From positions 6,576,001-6,640,000 of the forward strand of contig NC_015675.1 in NCBI RefSeq assembly GCF_000176035.2: a DNA stretch of 64,000 nt, in the 5' to 3' direction. Positions within the stretch are counted from its first letter, which is position 1; the number at the start of each line of letters is the position of its first letter. The DNA comes from Mesorhizobium opportunistum WSM2075 (GTDB taxonomy: Bacteria > Pseudomonadota > Alphaproteobacteria > Rhizobiales > Rhizobiaceae). The position numbers and the translations under genes are program-made. The notes beneath the pieces were generated by a model, which did no database searches, had not been told where the DNA came from, and worked only from the letters and a program-made list of their open reading frames with translations. Of the stretch, positions 18,304 through 27,768 are shown piece after piece.

Positions 18304-19611
18304 ATGATCAACGAAGAATTCGACGCCATTGTTATCGGAGCCGGCATGTCCGGGAACGCAGCTGCTTACACCATGGCAAGCGACGGCTTGAAGGTGCTCC
18401 AGTTGGAGCGAGGTGAATATCCGGGCTCCAAGAATGTTCAGGGCGCCATCATGTACGCGAACATGCTGGAGAAGATCATCCCGGATTTCCGCGATGATGC
18501 ACCTCTGGAGCGGCATCTGGTCGAACAGCGGCTATGGGTCATGGACGAGACCTCCCACACCGGGATTCACTATCGGTCTGAGGACTTCAACGAGGTGAGC
18601 CCCAATCGCTATACCATCATCCGTGCCCAGTTCGACAAGTGGTTTTCGCGCAGGGTGCGCCAGGCGGGCGCGACGCTTCTGTGCGAGACGACCGTGACGG
18701 AACTCGTGCGTGACGACAAGGGCAAGGTGATCGGGGTCCGGACAGATCGGGCTGGCGGAGCGATCTACGCGGATGTCGTTGTTCTTGCAGAAGGTGTCTG
18801 CGGGCTGCTTGGCACGCGAGGCGGCCTGCGCAAGATGCTGACGCCGGAAGCCGTGGCGCTGGCCGTCAAGGAAATGCATTTCTTGCCCGAAGAGGTCATT
18901 GAGCAGCGGTTCGGCGTCAAAGGGAGTGAAGGCTGCGTGATCGAGGCAGTCGGCACGATATCCCACGACATGGCCGGGCTCGGGTTCCTCTACACCAACA
19001 AGGAATCGATCTCACTGGGCATCGGCTGCCTCGTCTCGGATTTCACCGCGAAGATGGAGAGCCCTTACGCCCTCCTGGACGCGCTAAAAAACCATCCTTC
19101 GATCCGGCCGCTGATCGCCGGCTCGGAGGTGAAGGAATACGCGGCGCATCTCATTCCTGAAGGTGGCTACAAGGCAATTCCGCAGCTCTTTGGCGACGGT
19201 TGGGTCGTTGTTGGCGATGCTGCGCAATTGAACAACGCCATTCACCGCGAGGGTTCGAACCTCGCCATGACCTCCGGTCGCATTGCGGCTGAAGCTATCA
19301 TCCAAGTCAAGAGACGCAACGATCCCATGACCAAACGGAACCTCGCCCTTTACAAGACGATGCTGGACGAATCCTTCGTGGTGAAGGACCTGCGGAAATA
19401 CAAAGACATGCCAGCCTTACTCCATAATAACGCCGGCAATTTCTTCACGACCTACCCGCGGCTAATGTCGCAAGCCGCGCAGAACTTCATGCGGGTCGAC
19501 GGCACGCCAAAGATCGAGAAGGAAAGGGCTACTACCGCAGCCTTCATCAAGGCGCGATCGCGGTTGGGTCTGGTCAGGGACGCTATCCGCCTGGCATTGG
19601 CGTGGCGGTGA
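18304..19611 (+). CDS. fixC: FixC, ETF:quinone oxidoreductase-type flavoprotein
   Basis: FixC is the FAD subunit that passes electrons from FixAB to the quinone pool. The 435-residue protein begins with the dinucleotide fold VIGAGMSG and shows [19 protein letters not shown], typical of ETF-QO-type FAD sites. The ATG at 18304 is preferred to the one at 18298, which sits directly against the AAGGGAG ribosome site. It is the third gene of the fixABCX operon. Confidence 0.96.
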   Translation: MINEEFDAIVIGAGMSGNAAAYTMASDGLKVLQLERGEYPGSKNVQGAIMYANMLEKIIPDFRDDAPLERHLVEQRLWVMDETSHTGIHYRSEDFNEVSPNRYTIIRAQFDKWFSRRVRQAGATLLCETTVTELVRDDKGKVIGVRTDRAGGAIYADVVVLAEGVCGLLGTRGGLRKMLTPEAVALAVKEMHFLPEEVIEQRFGVKGSEGCVIEAVGTISHDMAGLGFLYTNKESISLGIGCLVSDFTAKMESPYALLDALKNHPSIRPLIAGSEVKEYAAHLIPEGGYKAIPQLFGDGWVVVGDAAQLNNAIHREGSNLAMTSGRIAAEAIIQVKRRNDPMTKRNLALYKTMLDESFVVKDLRKYKDMPALLHNNAGNFFTTYPRLMSQAAQNFMRVDGTPKIEKERATTAAFIKARSRLGLVRDAIRLALAWR

Positions 19612-19623
19612 GGCACTGACCAC

Positions 19624-19923
19624 ATGGCAAACCCAGTGACGAACTTGCGTGTAGAGGACAAGCTTTACCAGAACCGCTATCTGGTGGACTCCGGCCGTCC
19701 GCATATAAAGGTGCGACCGCACGAGCAACCAAGCGCGAATCTGGTCGCGCTGACCCTCGTCTGTCCAGCGAAATGCTATGAGTCGAACGACAAAGGTCAG
19801 GTTGAAATCACCGCTGATGGCTGCATGGAGTGCGGCACCTGCCGCGTCTTGTGCGAGGCCAGCGGCGAGATCGAATGGAACTATCCGCGCGGTGGCTTCG
19901 GTGTCCTCTTCAAGTTCGGATGA
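19624..19923 (+). CDS. fixX: FixX, ferredoxin-like protein
   Basis: FixX is the small iron-sulfur subunit of the FixABCX complex. The 99-residue protein carries CPAKC, followed by a cluster motif [12 protein letters not shown], and ends with the family signature [10 protein letters not shown]. It follows fixC by 12 bases and ends the operon. Confidence 0.96.
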   Translation: MANPVTNLRVEDKLYQNRYLVDSGRPHIKVRPHEQPSANLVALTLVCPAKCYESNDKGQVEITADGCMECGTCRVLCEASGEIEWNYPRGGFGVLFKFG

Positions 19924-20541
19924 TCCGCGTTTGCATAGGGCACGTGTGTACTCCTGAAGTTACCACAAGCGCCAACCGCTTCTGGCACCATCCTCGCAAA
20001 GGGGGGCGGGTGAACAGTGTACTTCCAGAATTGAATGAATGCTACTTGGGGGGAGCATTGGACCACAACTCCTGAGGTGTTTCCAGGGCTCACATACCGC
20101 CGGACCGGGTTAACGAACGCGGCAGGTCGGATACGCTTTGCGCCGACATGACATCGAGGTGAAGAAATTCCAGCGTTCTCACGATGTCGAGAACAAGACC
20201 ATACCCCTGCGCCAGGTGCGCGGGAACTGTCCGTGCCAGGGCCAAGCTGCTCGGTCTCTGACGATGATCACGCTCTTGATCGCGATCATGAGGAGCCCAT
20301 GCGGGCGTCTGGACGAGAGTAAAGGGGAGGCACGCACTCTCCTAGCTGGAACCATGCCGACACAGTATGCGGCGACACCTTCACCGCCGATGAGTTCACA
20401 GTCGCCGAGATCGACATCTTCGTCGGAGACCGGTCGAGAACGTTGTGCCGAGGCGCTCACGGGTGAAGGGATCGACACGGGATTTCTGTCTCTCAATGAT
20501 GTCCGGCCGTAGTCGCCTTCCTCACCTTATGCGGCTGCCGC
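19924..20541. other. Spacer between fixX and nifB; nifA absent
   Basis: In many rhizobia nifA lies between fixABCX and nifB. Here the 760-base gap holds no gene, only short frames without family resemblance, and then the nifB control elements. nifA is instead about 10 kb away. Confidence 0.6.
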
Positions 20542-20557
20542 TGTCCGAGGTCCGACA
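20542..20557. promoter_or_regulatory. NifA upstream activator sequence for nifB
   Basis: TGT-CCGAGGTCCG-ACA is an exact TGT-N10-ACA match, about 75 bases upstream of the -24 element of the nifB promoter. Confidence 0.8.
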
Positions 20558-20629
20558 AATTTATGTCGGAGCAGCCTCATGATATCCGACGCGAAAGCCA
20601 ATTGCCGATCATAGTGCCGCCTTTTTAGT

Positions 20630-20645
20630 TGGCATTGCGCTTGCG
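20630..20645 (+). promoter_or_regulatory. Sigma-54 promoter of nifB
   Basis: TGGCATT-GCGC-TTGCG with exactly 10 bases between GG and GC. Transcription would start near 20655. That places an in-frame TTG at 20648 outside the message and fixes the nifB start at the ATG at 20684. Confidence 0.82.
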
Positions 20646-20683
20646 CTTTGAACCGCGACGTTAACCCGCAACGGAGCCGTTCA

Positions 20684-22165
20684 ATGTCCGCACCGGCAAT
20701 TTCGGTTGAGAGCCTGACCGAGACGAAGCTCTCCGACCAGTTGCTGGCGAGCGCGAATTCGGGTGGCTGCGTATCTACCTCCTGCGGGTCGTCGACAAGA
20801 CCGGACGATCTGGATCCGGCTGTCTGGGACAAGATCAAGGATCATCCGTGCTTTTCTGAAGAGGCGCATCACTATTTCGCGCGCATGCACGTCGCTGTCG
20901 CGCCTGCGTGCAATGTCCAATGCAACTATTGCAATCGCAAATATGACTGCTCCAACGAAAGCCGGCCTGGGGTTGTCTCGGAAAAGCTGACGCCCGACCA
21001 GGCGGTACGCAAGGTTATCGCGGTCGCCAACGAAGTGCCGCAGCTTTCCGTGCTGGGCATCGCCGGACCGGGCGATGCCTGCTACGACTGGGAGAAGACA
21101 AAGGCGACGTTCGAACGCGTCGTCAGGGAAATCCCCGACATCAAGCTTTGCATCTCTACCAATGGGCTCGCGCTGCCGGACCATGTCGCCGAGCTTGCCG
21201 ACATGAATGTCGATCACGTGACGATCACCATCAACATGGTCGATCCGGAAATCGGAGCAAAGATCTATCCCTGGATCTTTTACGACCACCGCCGCTATGT
21301 CGGCATCGAAGCCGCCAGGATCCTGCACGAGCGACAGATGCTGAGCTTGGAGATGCTGAGCGCGCGCGGCATCCTCACCAAAATTAATTCGGTGATGATC
21401 CCCGGGGTGAACGACCAGCACCTGGTTGAGGTGAACAAGCAGGTCAAGCAGCGCGGCGCGATCCTGCACAACGTCATGCCCCTGATTTCAGACCCGGCTC
21501 ACGGCACGTACTACGGACTGACCGGGCAGCGCGGCCCAAATGCACTGGAGATGAGGGCTCTTCAGGATCGTCTTCAAGGCGGCGCCAAGCTGATGCGCCA
21601 CTGCCGGCAGTGCCGGGCAGATGCCGTCGGCCTGCTCGGCGAGGATCGTGGCCAGGAATTCACGATCGACCAGATTCCTGGCGAGCTCACCTATGATGCC
21701 GGCAAGCGCGAAGCCTATCGGGAGCTGGTCGCGGACGAGCGCCGTGATCACCTGGCGGCCAGGAGCGAAGCGATTGGAATGGTCAAGGCAGCCGGCTCCG
21801 GCAAGTCCCTGGTCGTCGCGGTGGCGACTAGGGGCGGTGGCCGCGTCAACGAACACTTCGGCCATGCCAAGGAGTTCCAGGTGTATGAAGCCTCGCCGAT
21901 AGGTATCAACTTTGTCGGGCACCGCAAGGTTGAGCAGTATTGCCTCGGCGGTTGGGGCGAGAACGACACTCTCGAGTGCGTCATCGCCGCGCTGGAAGGC
22001 GTAGACATCGTGCTTTGCGCCAAGATTGGAAACTGCCCCAAGGATAAGTTGGCGGACGCCGGTATCCGAGCAACCGACGCTTATGGCCATGACTATATCG
22101 AAACGGCAATCGGCGCGATTTACGCCGGCGAGTCCGGCGTCCCGGCCCTCGCGGCGAACGCCTGA
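20684..22165 (+). CDS. nifB: NifB, radical SAM FeMo-co core synthase
   Basis: NifB builds the 8Fe-9S-carbide precursor of FeMo-co. The 493-residue protein has the radical SAM cysteines in CNVQCNYC within the first 100 residues, preceded by a Cys-rich segment, and further conserved cysteines in [12 protein letters not shown]. The last 130 residues form a NifX-like domain ([15 protein letters not shown] onward), the usual two-domain form in rhizobia. It heads a tightly spaced set with fdxN, nifZ and fixU. Confidence 0.97.
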   Translation: MSAPAISVESLTETKLSDQLLASANSGGCVSTSCGSSTRPDDLDPAVWDKIKDHPCFSEEAHHYFARMHVAVAPACNVQCNYCNRKYDCSNESRPGVVSEKLTPDQAVRKVIAVANEVPQLSVLGIAGPGDACYDWEKTKATFERVVREIPDIKLCISTNGLALPDHVAELADMNVDHVTITINMVDPEIGAKIYPWIFYDHRRYVGIEAARILHERQMLSLEMLSARGILTKINSVMIPGVNDQHLVEVNKQVKQRGAILHNVMPLISDPAHGTYYGLTGQRGPNALEMRALQDRLQGGAKLMRHCRQCRADAVGLLGEDRGQEFTIDQIPGELTYDAGKREAYRELVADERRDHLAARSEAIGMVKAAGSGKSLVVAVATRGGGRVNEHFGHAKEFQVYEASPIGINFVGHRKVEQYCLGGWGENDTLECVIAALEGVDIVLCAKIGNCPKDKLADAGIRATDAYGHDYIETAIGAIYAGESGVPALAANA

Positions 22166-22196
22166 GCCGTCTCATTCCACTCGAACAGGAGTCAAA

Positions 22197-22391
22197 ATGG
22201 CTTTCAAGATCATCGCATCCCAATGCACGCAATGCGGCGCCTGCGAATTCGAATGCCCGTCTGGTGCGATCAAGTTCAAAGGCGAGAGCTACGTGGTCGA
22301 GCCGCAGAAGTGCACAGAATGCCAGGGAGAATTCGACACGCAACAATGTGCCTCGGTATGCCCGGTGCCGAAGACCTGCGTTCCTGCCTGA
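22197..22391 (+). CDS. fdxN: FdxN, 2[4Fe-4S] ferredoxin
   Basis: This 64-residue ferredoxin supplies electrons for NifB chemistry or nitrogenase. Two cluster motifs are present: C-x2-C-x2-C-x3-C near the N-terminus ([11 protein letters not shown]) and C-x2-C-x8-C-x3-C, the longer second loop typical of nif-linked ferredoxins. AACAGGAG precedes the ATG, 31 bases after nifB. Confidence 0.95.
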   Translation: MAFKIIASQCTQCGACEFECPSGAIKFKGESYVVEPQKCTECQGEFDTQQCASVCPVPKTCVPA

Positions 22392-22467
22392 CCCGGCATA
22401 GGGCTGCTTCCGAGAAAGCCTGCGCGCCTCATCAATAACTCTGGCCTCAAACAAACAAGGAACCGCC

Positions 22468-22785
22468 ATGCGCCTCGCACGCGAACAGGAGGTCGAAATC
22501 CGCAGGCCTCCCCAATTCAGGCCGGGGGAGCGGGTCCGTGCCACTCGTCACGTCAAGAACGACGGCACCTATCCTGGCAGGGAGATCGGCGAAAATCTCG
22601 TGCGCAAGGGTGAAGAGGGTTATGTGCGCGACATCGGCACCTTTCTACAGCAGTTCTTCATCTATGCCGTCGAATGGATCGACCGTGGCACGGTCGTTGG
22701 CATGCGAGCGCGCGAATTGATGAGCCTCGACAGGGCCGACCTTGCCCGTAGGGCCGAAGAAAACGCGAAGCAAGGGACGGCCTGA
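22468..22785 (+). CDS. nifZ: NifZ, MoFe-protein maturation factor
   Basis: NifZ acts with the Fe protein in forming the second P-cluster of the MoFe protein. The 105-residue product contains the family core FRPGERVRATRHVKNDGTYPG and GEEGYVRDIGTFLQQFFIYAVEW. Its stop overlaps the start of fixU (TGATG). It is part of the nifB operon. Confidence 0.94.
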   Translation: MRLAREQEVEIRRPPQFRPGERVRATRHVKNDGTYPGREIGENLVRKGEEGYVRDIGTFLQQFFIYAVEWIDRGTVVGMRARELMSLDRADLARRAEENAKQGTA

Positions 22786-22997
22786 TGAAAGTTATGATCC
22801 GCAGGACCGATTCCGGGTTGTCGGCGTACATCCCCAAAAAGGATCTCGAAGAGCCGATTATCGAGCTCGAGAAGCAAGACCTCTGGGGCGGCGTCGTAAC
22901 GCTCAGGAACGGGTGGCGGCTCCTTCTACCCGATCTTCCGCCGCATACGCGCCTGCCGATCACTGTCGAGGCAAGGAAGCTTCCCGACGAGGGCTGA
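22785..22997 (+). CDS. fixU: NifT/FixU small protein
   Basis: This 70-residue member of the NifT/FixU family is conserved in nif clusters, with no settled function. The pattern MKVMIRR, LSAYIPKKDLEE, WGGVVTLRNGWRLLLPDLP is characteristic. It overlaps nifZ by three bases, so it is translationally coupled. Confidence 0.93.
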   Translation: MKVMIRRTDSGLSAYIPKKDLEEPIIELEKQDLWGGVVTLRNGWRLLLPDLPPHTRLPITVEARKLPDEG

Positions 22998-23036
22998 CGC
23001 TGACCCTCAATGAAAGGCGTCAAGAGGAAAAAGAGC

Positions 23037-23921
23037 ATGAACACGATCCCGACCTCGGGCCACCTCTTCGTCGTCCGCGACAGTTTTGCCCGAAAGCTGC
23101 TTGAACTGGCCAGACGAGCGCTCGTCTACGATCAGATGATCCCGTATCTCGGTCCGGGTCTGCTGCGGCTAAGCTCAGCGGAGCCGCCTGTACCGTGCAC
23201 CCCAGAGGCCGTCGCCGCCGCACTCAACACCCGGGCCACAGCTCCCTCGAAGATCCGCACCAACATGTGGTCGGTCGCGCAATTCATCGAGCAGCGCCGG
23301 CATCGCCGCACACTTCAAGCCTGGATGGCAGATATATTCGCGGGGCCGACGGCGCCGACGCCCCTCCACAACTGGCTCGCAAAGCTCCCGCTCTCCCTCA
23401 TCGTCGACAGCTGGTACGAAGGCGCCATGAGGGCGGCGCTGGCTGAGGCCGGCCGAACCGACGTCGCCGAGATCCAAGGCGTCACCCGGGCGAACGAAAC
23501 TCGCGACATTTGGACCAGAACCTACGACTTGTTCGGGACGGAGCTCGAGCCCGGAGCAGCGACAAAGACGGTTCTCTATGCGCCTCATGGCAGTATCAGG
23601 CCGGCCGCAAATTTCCTCATAGCCGATTCCGACTATGTCGAAGCCCTGACCGAGATCGACATCCAGACCCCTATCCCTGACGTGGTCAAGGAACGGCGCA
23701 CCGACCGGGGGTTTTTTTTCGTCGGCTGCCGCTTCAATGATCAGATGCTGCGCACTTACGCCAGGCAGATCATGAAGCGCTCAGAAGGCCCACGTTACGC
23801 GATCATGGACGGACAAACGCTGACCAGAAACGAAGCGCGTTTCCTTGGGGCAAGCGGGATCACGGTGATTGACATGCCAGACAGCGATGCCGTGGCGCAA
23901 CTCGCCGGGTCAACGACTTGA
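23037..23921 (+). CDS. SIR2-like domain protein linked to the nif operon
   Basis: This 294-residue protein resembles the SIR2-like (SIR2_2) superfamily that binds NAD. The N-terminal glycine loop reads MIPYLGPG, where SIR2 proteins have a GAG-type loop. A central LSLIVDSWYEGAMRAAL takes the place of the usual TTNYD-type strand, and FFFVGCRFNDQMLRTYARQIM matches the later conserved segment. The ATG at 23037 has AGAGGAAAAAG upstream; another ATG at 23010 has none. It lies 39 bases after fixU, so it is probably in the NifA-controlled nifB transcript. Whether it hydrolyses NAD, deacylates or only senses is unknown. Confidence 0.7.
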   Translation: MNTIPTSGHLFVVRDSFARKLLELARRALVYDQMIPYLGPGLLRLSSAEPPVPCTPEAVAAALNTRATAPSKIRTNMWSVAQFIEQRRHRRTLQAWMADIFAGPTAPTPLHNWLAKLPLSLIVDSWYEGAMRAALAEAGRTDVAEIQGVTRANETRDIWTRTYDLFGTELEPGAATKTVLYAPHGSIRPAANFLIADSDYVEALTEIDIQTPIPDVVKERRTDRGFFFVGCRFNDQMLRTYARQIMKRSEGPRYAIMDGQTLTRNEARFLGASGITVIDMPDSDAVAQLAGSTT

Positions 23922-24007
23922 GCCAACGCCTGGATCAACTTGAGGACTTCGTTGGTGTGAGTCGACGGCTTGCTTTTGAAGGCGCTAAGTTCAGTTAGGG
24001 ACACACT

Positions 24008-25870
24008 GTGAGCAGTGATGCTGTTGGCACGACCTCTCTCAAATCGTCCGCGCATGTGAAAGCTGCCGGGTGGGGCCGGGGCTTGAGCACGCTGCTGCGC
24101 ATCACGCGCATGAATCTGAGGCATCCGGGCCAAGCCGCGCTTGCGATCGGGTCGACAATCGCAGCCGTAATCCTGCAGGTGCTCATTCCTCAGCTTCTCG
24201 GCGACGCTATCGACCAGACCAAGGTAGTCCTCGGGGGCGGTGCCACGGGGGCGGCTGCAGAACAAGCGCTCTGGGTTCCGGCTCTCCTGCTGCTCGCCGC
24301 GAGTACGCTACGCGGCCTTTTCACGATGGCGCAAAACTATTTTGCCGAGGCCGTCGGACATCACGTCGCGTACGAACTGCGGCTGGCTTTTTACGACAAG
24401 GTCCAGCGCCTCAGCTTTTCCTTTCACGACCGGGTGCATTCAGGCGACCTGATCACCCTCGGCATCCTCGATCTCGATGGTGTGCGGATGTATTTTTCCA
24501 CCGCCCTGGTTCGCTTGCTTCTGCTCACCATGCTGATCGGGATCGGCGGCTACAGGATGATCTCAACCGACACGCTGCTCGGTCTCATGGCGCTGAGCTT
24601 CGTGCCTTTCGTAGCCTGGCGATCGTCGATCACGCAGGTCAAGCTACGCGCCATCTGGCTCAACCTGCAGGAGCGGCTCTCCGTCCTCGGCCGTGTGATG
24701 GAGGAAAATCTCGCGGGTATCCGCGTTGTCCGGGCCTTTTCGGCACAGGCCTACGAGATGGCAAAGTTCGACCGCGCGTCGAAAACCGCGCTCGAAGTCG
24801 CTCACCAGCAGGTTGACGTGTACGTGCCAAATACGTCGGCAATGACCCTGGCCTTCTTTCTCGCCATGGGGTTGGTCCTCTGGCTCGGTTGCAACAAGGT
24901 CATTGTCGGGCAGATCAGCGTTGGGACGCTCACCATGTTCCTGGCCTTCATGACGATCCTGCAAATGCCCGTCCGGCAGATTGGCCTGATGGTCAACGGC
25001 TTCGCCCGCGCTTATACTTGCGGTTCGCGCCTCTTCGGTCTGCTCGATCAGGACAATACGATCAGGGATGTCCCCACCGCCCGACCACTTGAGATCGGTG
25101 AAGGCACTCTGCGCTTCGACAATGTCTCGTTTGCATATCCCGGCACCGGAAACCGGGCCGTTCTGGAGAATGTCACTTTTTGTGCCCGTCGGGGCGAGAC
25201 GATCGCGATCGTGGGTCCGCCGGGTTCGGGCAAATCGACAATCGCTCACCTGATCCCCCGCTTTTACGACGTCACTGGGGGCGCCATCATGCTTGACGGG
25301 CAGGACATCCGTGGGGTCACCCTCGCCACGCTTCGCAAGGCGGTCGCTGTCGTACAGCAGGATGCATTCCTGTTCACTACCACGATCGAGAACAACATCG
25401 CTTATGGCGACCCTTGGGCAAAGGAACAGCGGATCGAGCGCGCTAGCGAATCCGCCCAGTTGCACAACTACATCCTGGACCTCCCCGCAGGTTACAAGAC
25501 GGTCGTCGGCGAACGCGGCACTTCTCTGTCTGGGGGCCAGCGGCAGCGCCTCACCATAGCTCGCACCATGATGTTACGTCCATCAGTCGTCATTTTCGAC
25601 GACTCAACGGCCGCGATCGACGCCGCCACCGAACAGCGCATTCGCCTGGCGATACGGCGTTTCGCCAAGGATAGGGTGACGATCATCATCGCCCACCGGC
25701 TAAGTTCGCTCAAGCACGCCGACCGGATCCTGTTTGTCGACAACGGCAAGATCGTGGAACGTGGTACCCATCAAGAGCTTTTGGCCAAGCAAGGACGCTA
25801 CAAGGCCCTTCATGATCTGCAGTTGCGCCCGGGAGATGACATTGTGACGAAGTATAGAGGCGCGCCCTGA
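24008..25870 (+). CDS. ABC exporter half-transporter, degenerate catalytic site
   Basis: The 620-residue half-transporter has a six-helix membrane domain (about residues 35-330) and a C-terminal ATPase domain. Walker A is GPPGSGKST and the signature is the canonical LSGGQ. Walker B reads VVIFDDS, with Asp in place of the catalytic Glu; the H-loop IIAHR is intact. That is the pattern of the non-catalytic partner in heterodimeric exporters. The start is a GTG at 24008. Its TGA overlaps the ATG of the next gene. It lies 86 bases after the SIR2-like gene with no separate promoter seen. The exported substrate is unknown. Confidence 0.9.
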   Translation: MSSDAVGTTSLKSSAHVKAAGWGRGLSTLLRITRMNLRHPGQAALAIGSTIAAVILQVLIPQLLGDAIDQTKVVLGGGATGAAAEQALWVPALLLLAASTLRGLFTMAQNYFAEAVGHHVAYELRLAFYDKVQRLSFSFHDRVHSGDLITLGILDLDGVRMYFSTALVRLLLLTMLIGIGGYRMISTDTLLGLMALSFVPFVAWRSSITQVKLRAIWLNLQERLSVLGRVMEENLAGIRVVRAFSAQAYEMAKFDRASKTALEVAHQQVDVYVPNTSAMTLAFFLAMGLVLWLGCNKVIVGQISVGTLTMFLAFMTILQMPVRQIGLMVNGFARAYTCGSRLFGLLDQDNTIRDVPTARPLEIGEGTLRFDNVSFAYPGTGNRAVLENVTFCARRGETIAIVGPPGSGKSTIAHLIPRFYDVTGGAIMLDGQDIRGVTLATLRKAVAVVQQDAFLFTTTIENNIAYGDPWAKEQRIERASESAQLHNYILDLPAGYKTVVGERGTSLSGGQRQRLTIARTMMLRPSVVIFDDSTAAIDAATEQRIRLAIRRFAKDRVTIIIAHRLSSLKHADRILFVDNGKIVERGTHQELLAKQGRYKALHDLQLRPGDDIVTKYRGAP

Positions 25871-27768
25871 TGGCCCAGGAGCACGCCAGCGAAATCGAAA
25901 TCGAACCCAATGACGGCGGCAGACGTCCCCCGCGCGCGGTCGTTGGTTCCCATCGCGCCGAGGAGGAGATATTCGGCCGGGCCTTTGACCAAAAGATCAT
26001 TCGGCGCATCTGGGCCTTCGTTCGTCCCTACCGGGCCACGGCAGCCATCTCCGTCGCCGCATTGCTGATTTTCACTGGCACGCAGCTTCTCATCCCGCTG
26101 ATCATCCGCTACGCGATCAACGAGGCCATAACCCCGGCAGGCGTTGATCGCTACGCCCTGCTTGAGGCCGCCGGCGCGTTTGCGCTCGCCATTCTGGTTA
26201 ATTTCGGCGCCGCTTACGCACAGGAAGCCGTGATCGGGAAAATGGCCGGAAACGTCCTCTTCGACATCCGCCGCGCCATGTTTGCGCATCTGCAGATGGT
26301 ATCGCTCTCCTTCATGGACAAGACCGAGATCGGACGCCTGATGTCCCGCCTCCAAGGCGACGTCAACTCTATCCAGGAATTCCTCGAAAGCTCAATCTAC
26401 TCTGTAGGCGACATAACGCTTCTCTTCGGCATCATTGTCGTTATGCTGTGCGTCAACTTCAGGCTCGGCCTTCTGACGCTCTCTGTCTTGCCGGTCCTGT
26501 TGATTATCCGCATCGTCTGGCTGCCGCGTGCTCGCGACGCCTTCACTGCTGCACAAGACACCAATTCAGTTGTTAACGGCGCGTTGGCCGAAGCCATTCA
26601 CGGCGTGCGCACCGTTCAGTCCATGGACCGCCAGCAGGTAAACTTCGCATTGTATGACGACAAGGCACATGCTGACCTCACAACCCACCTGATCGCTGCC
26701 AGGTATACACAGATAATGGTGCCGATCGTGGATGGCCTCACGGGCCTCGCCATGGCTGTCGTAATTGTGGTCGGCGGCTCCATGAATGGTCGCATCGAAG
26801 TAGGAACGTTGGTTGCCTACATATTCTATATCCAACGCTTCTTTGACCCAATTCGCTCACTTACCCTGCAATATTCGGTCATGCAGAGAGCGATGGCCTC
26901 CGGCAAGCGCCTGACCGATGTGCTCGACGTCAAGGTCGAAATCCAGGACAAACGGGATGCGAGTGTCCTTTTGCCGGAAATGGCCTGCTCAGTCGAGTTC
27001 AGGGACGTCACGTTCGGCTACGACCCCAAAGATCCGGTGCTGAAGAATGTCTCCTTCGAGGTCAATCCCGGCGAGACGGTCGCCTTGGTCGGGCCGACTG
27101 GCTCTGGTAAATCCAGCGCGATGGCCCTCGTCCACCGCTTCTATGATGTTCAGCAAGGTCAAGTGCTGGTCGGCGGACATGATGTGCGCGATCTCACACA
27201 GGAATCGCTCGGCAACCAGATCGCTATGGTGCTGCAGGAGCCGTTTCTGTTCACCGGAACGGTTTTCGAGAACATCCGCTACGGCAACACGGAAGTCTCG
27301 CGCGAGAAGGTGATTGAGGCCGCCAAGGTGGTCGGAGCCCACGACTTCATCATGAACCTTCCCGACACGTACCAGACTCAACTCGGCGAACGCGGCGGCA
27401 ATCTTTCTCTCGGCCAGCGTCAGCTTGTCAGTTTCGCCCGCGCTCTCGTCGCCGACGCCAAGATCCTTGTTCTTGACGAGGCCACCGCCAGCATCGACAG
27501 CTACACGGAAATGCTGATCCAGAAGGCACTCGGAAAGCTCCTTGAAGGCCGTACCGCGCTTGTCATCGCTCACCGTCTCGCAACAATCCGGGGTGCCGAT
27601 CGCATCATCGTGCTTCAGAACGGCCAGGTTATTGAGACCGGCAACCATGACAAGCTGATGGCTTTGGGCGGGCTCTATTCCAAACTATACAATCTGAACT
27701 ACTCGTCATTCGACGACATTCCCGATGAGGAGGCCGATCCGACTGGACAAGCCGCCTCGCGTACCTGA
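25870..27768 (+). CDS. ABC exporter half-transporter, partner subunit
   Basis: This 632-residue second half of a heterodimeric exporter has an N-terminal extension of about 45 charged residues, then six membrane helices, then an ATPase domain. Walker A is GPTGSGKSS, Walker B is LVLDEA with the catalytic Glu, and the H-loop is VIAHR. The signature is degenerate, LSLGQ rather than LSGGQ. Paired with the upstream subunit this gives one normal and one degenerate ATP site, as in TM287/288-type exporters. The one-base-overlap start (TGATG) implies coupled translation. Confidence 0.9.
   Translation: MAQEHASEIEIEPNDGGRRPPRAVVGSHRAEEEIFGRAFDQKIIRRIWAFVRPYRATAAISVAALLIFTGTQLLIPLIIRYAINEAITPAGVDRYALLEAAGAFALAILVNFGAAYAQEAVIGKMAGNVLFDIRRAMFAHLQMVSLSFMDKTEIGRLMSRLQGDVNSIQEFLESSIYSVGDITLLFGIIVVMLCVNFRLGLLTLSVLPVLLIIRIVWLPRARDAFTAAQDTNSVVNGALAEAIHGVRTVQSMDRQQVNFALYDDKAHADLTTHLIAARYTQIMVPIVDGLTGLAMAVVIVVGGSMNGRIEVGTLVAYIFYIQRFFDPIRSLTLQYSVMQRAMASGKRLTDVLDVKVEIQDKRDASVLLPEMACSVEFRDVTFGYDPKDPVLKNVSFEVNPGETVALVGPTGSGKSSAMALVHRFYDVQQGQVLVGGHDVRDLTQESLGNQIAMVLQEPFLFTGTVFENIRYGNTEVSREKVIEAAKVVGAHDFIMNLPDTYQTQLGERGGNLSLGQRQLVSFARALVADAKILVLDEATASIDSYTEMLIQKALGKLLEGRTALVIAHRLATIRGADRIIVLQNGQVIETGNHDKLMALGGLYSKLYNLNYSSFDDIPDEEADPTGQAASRT

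Noticed and set aside
20648..20683. TTG start extending nifB by 12 codons
   Set aside because: It lies before the expected transcription start near 20655.
24644..25465. A 273-codon minus-strand open frame
   Set aside because: It lies wholly antisense to the first ABC exporter gene and has no family resemblance.
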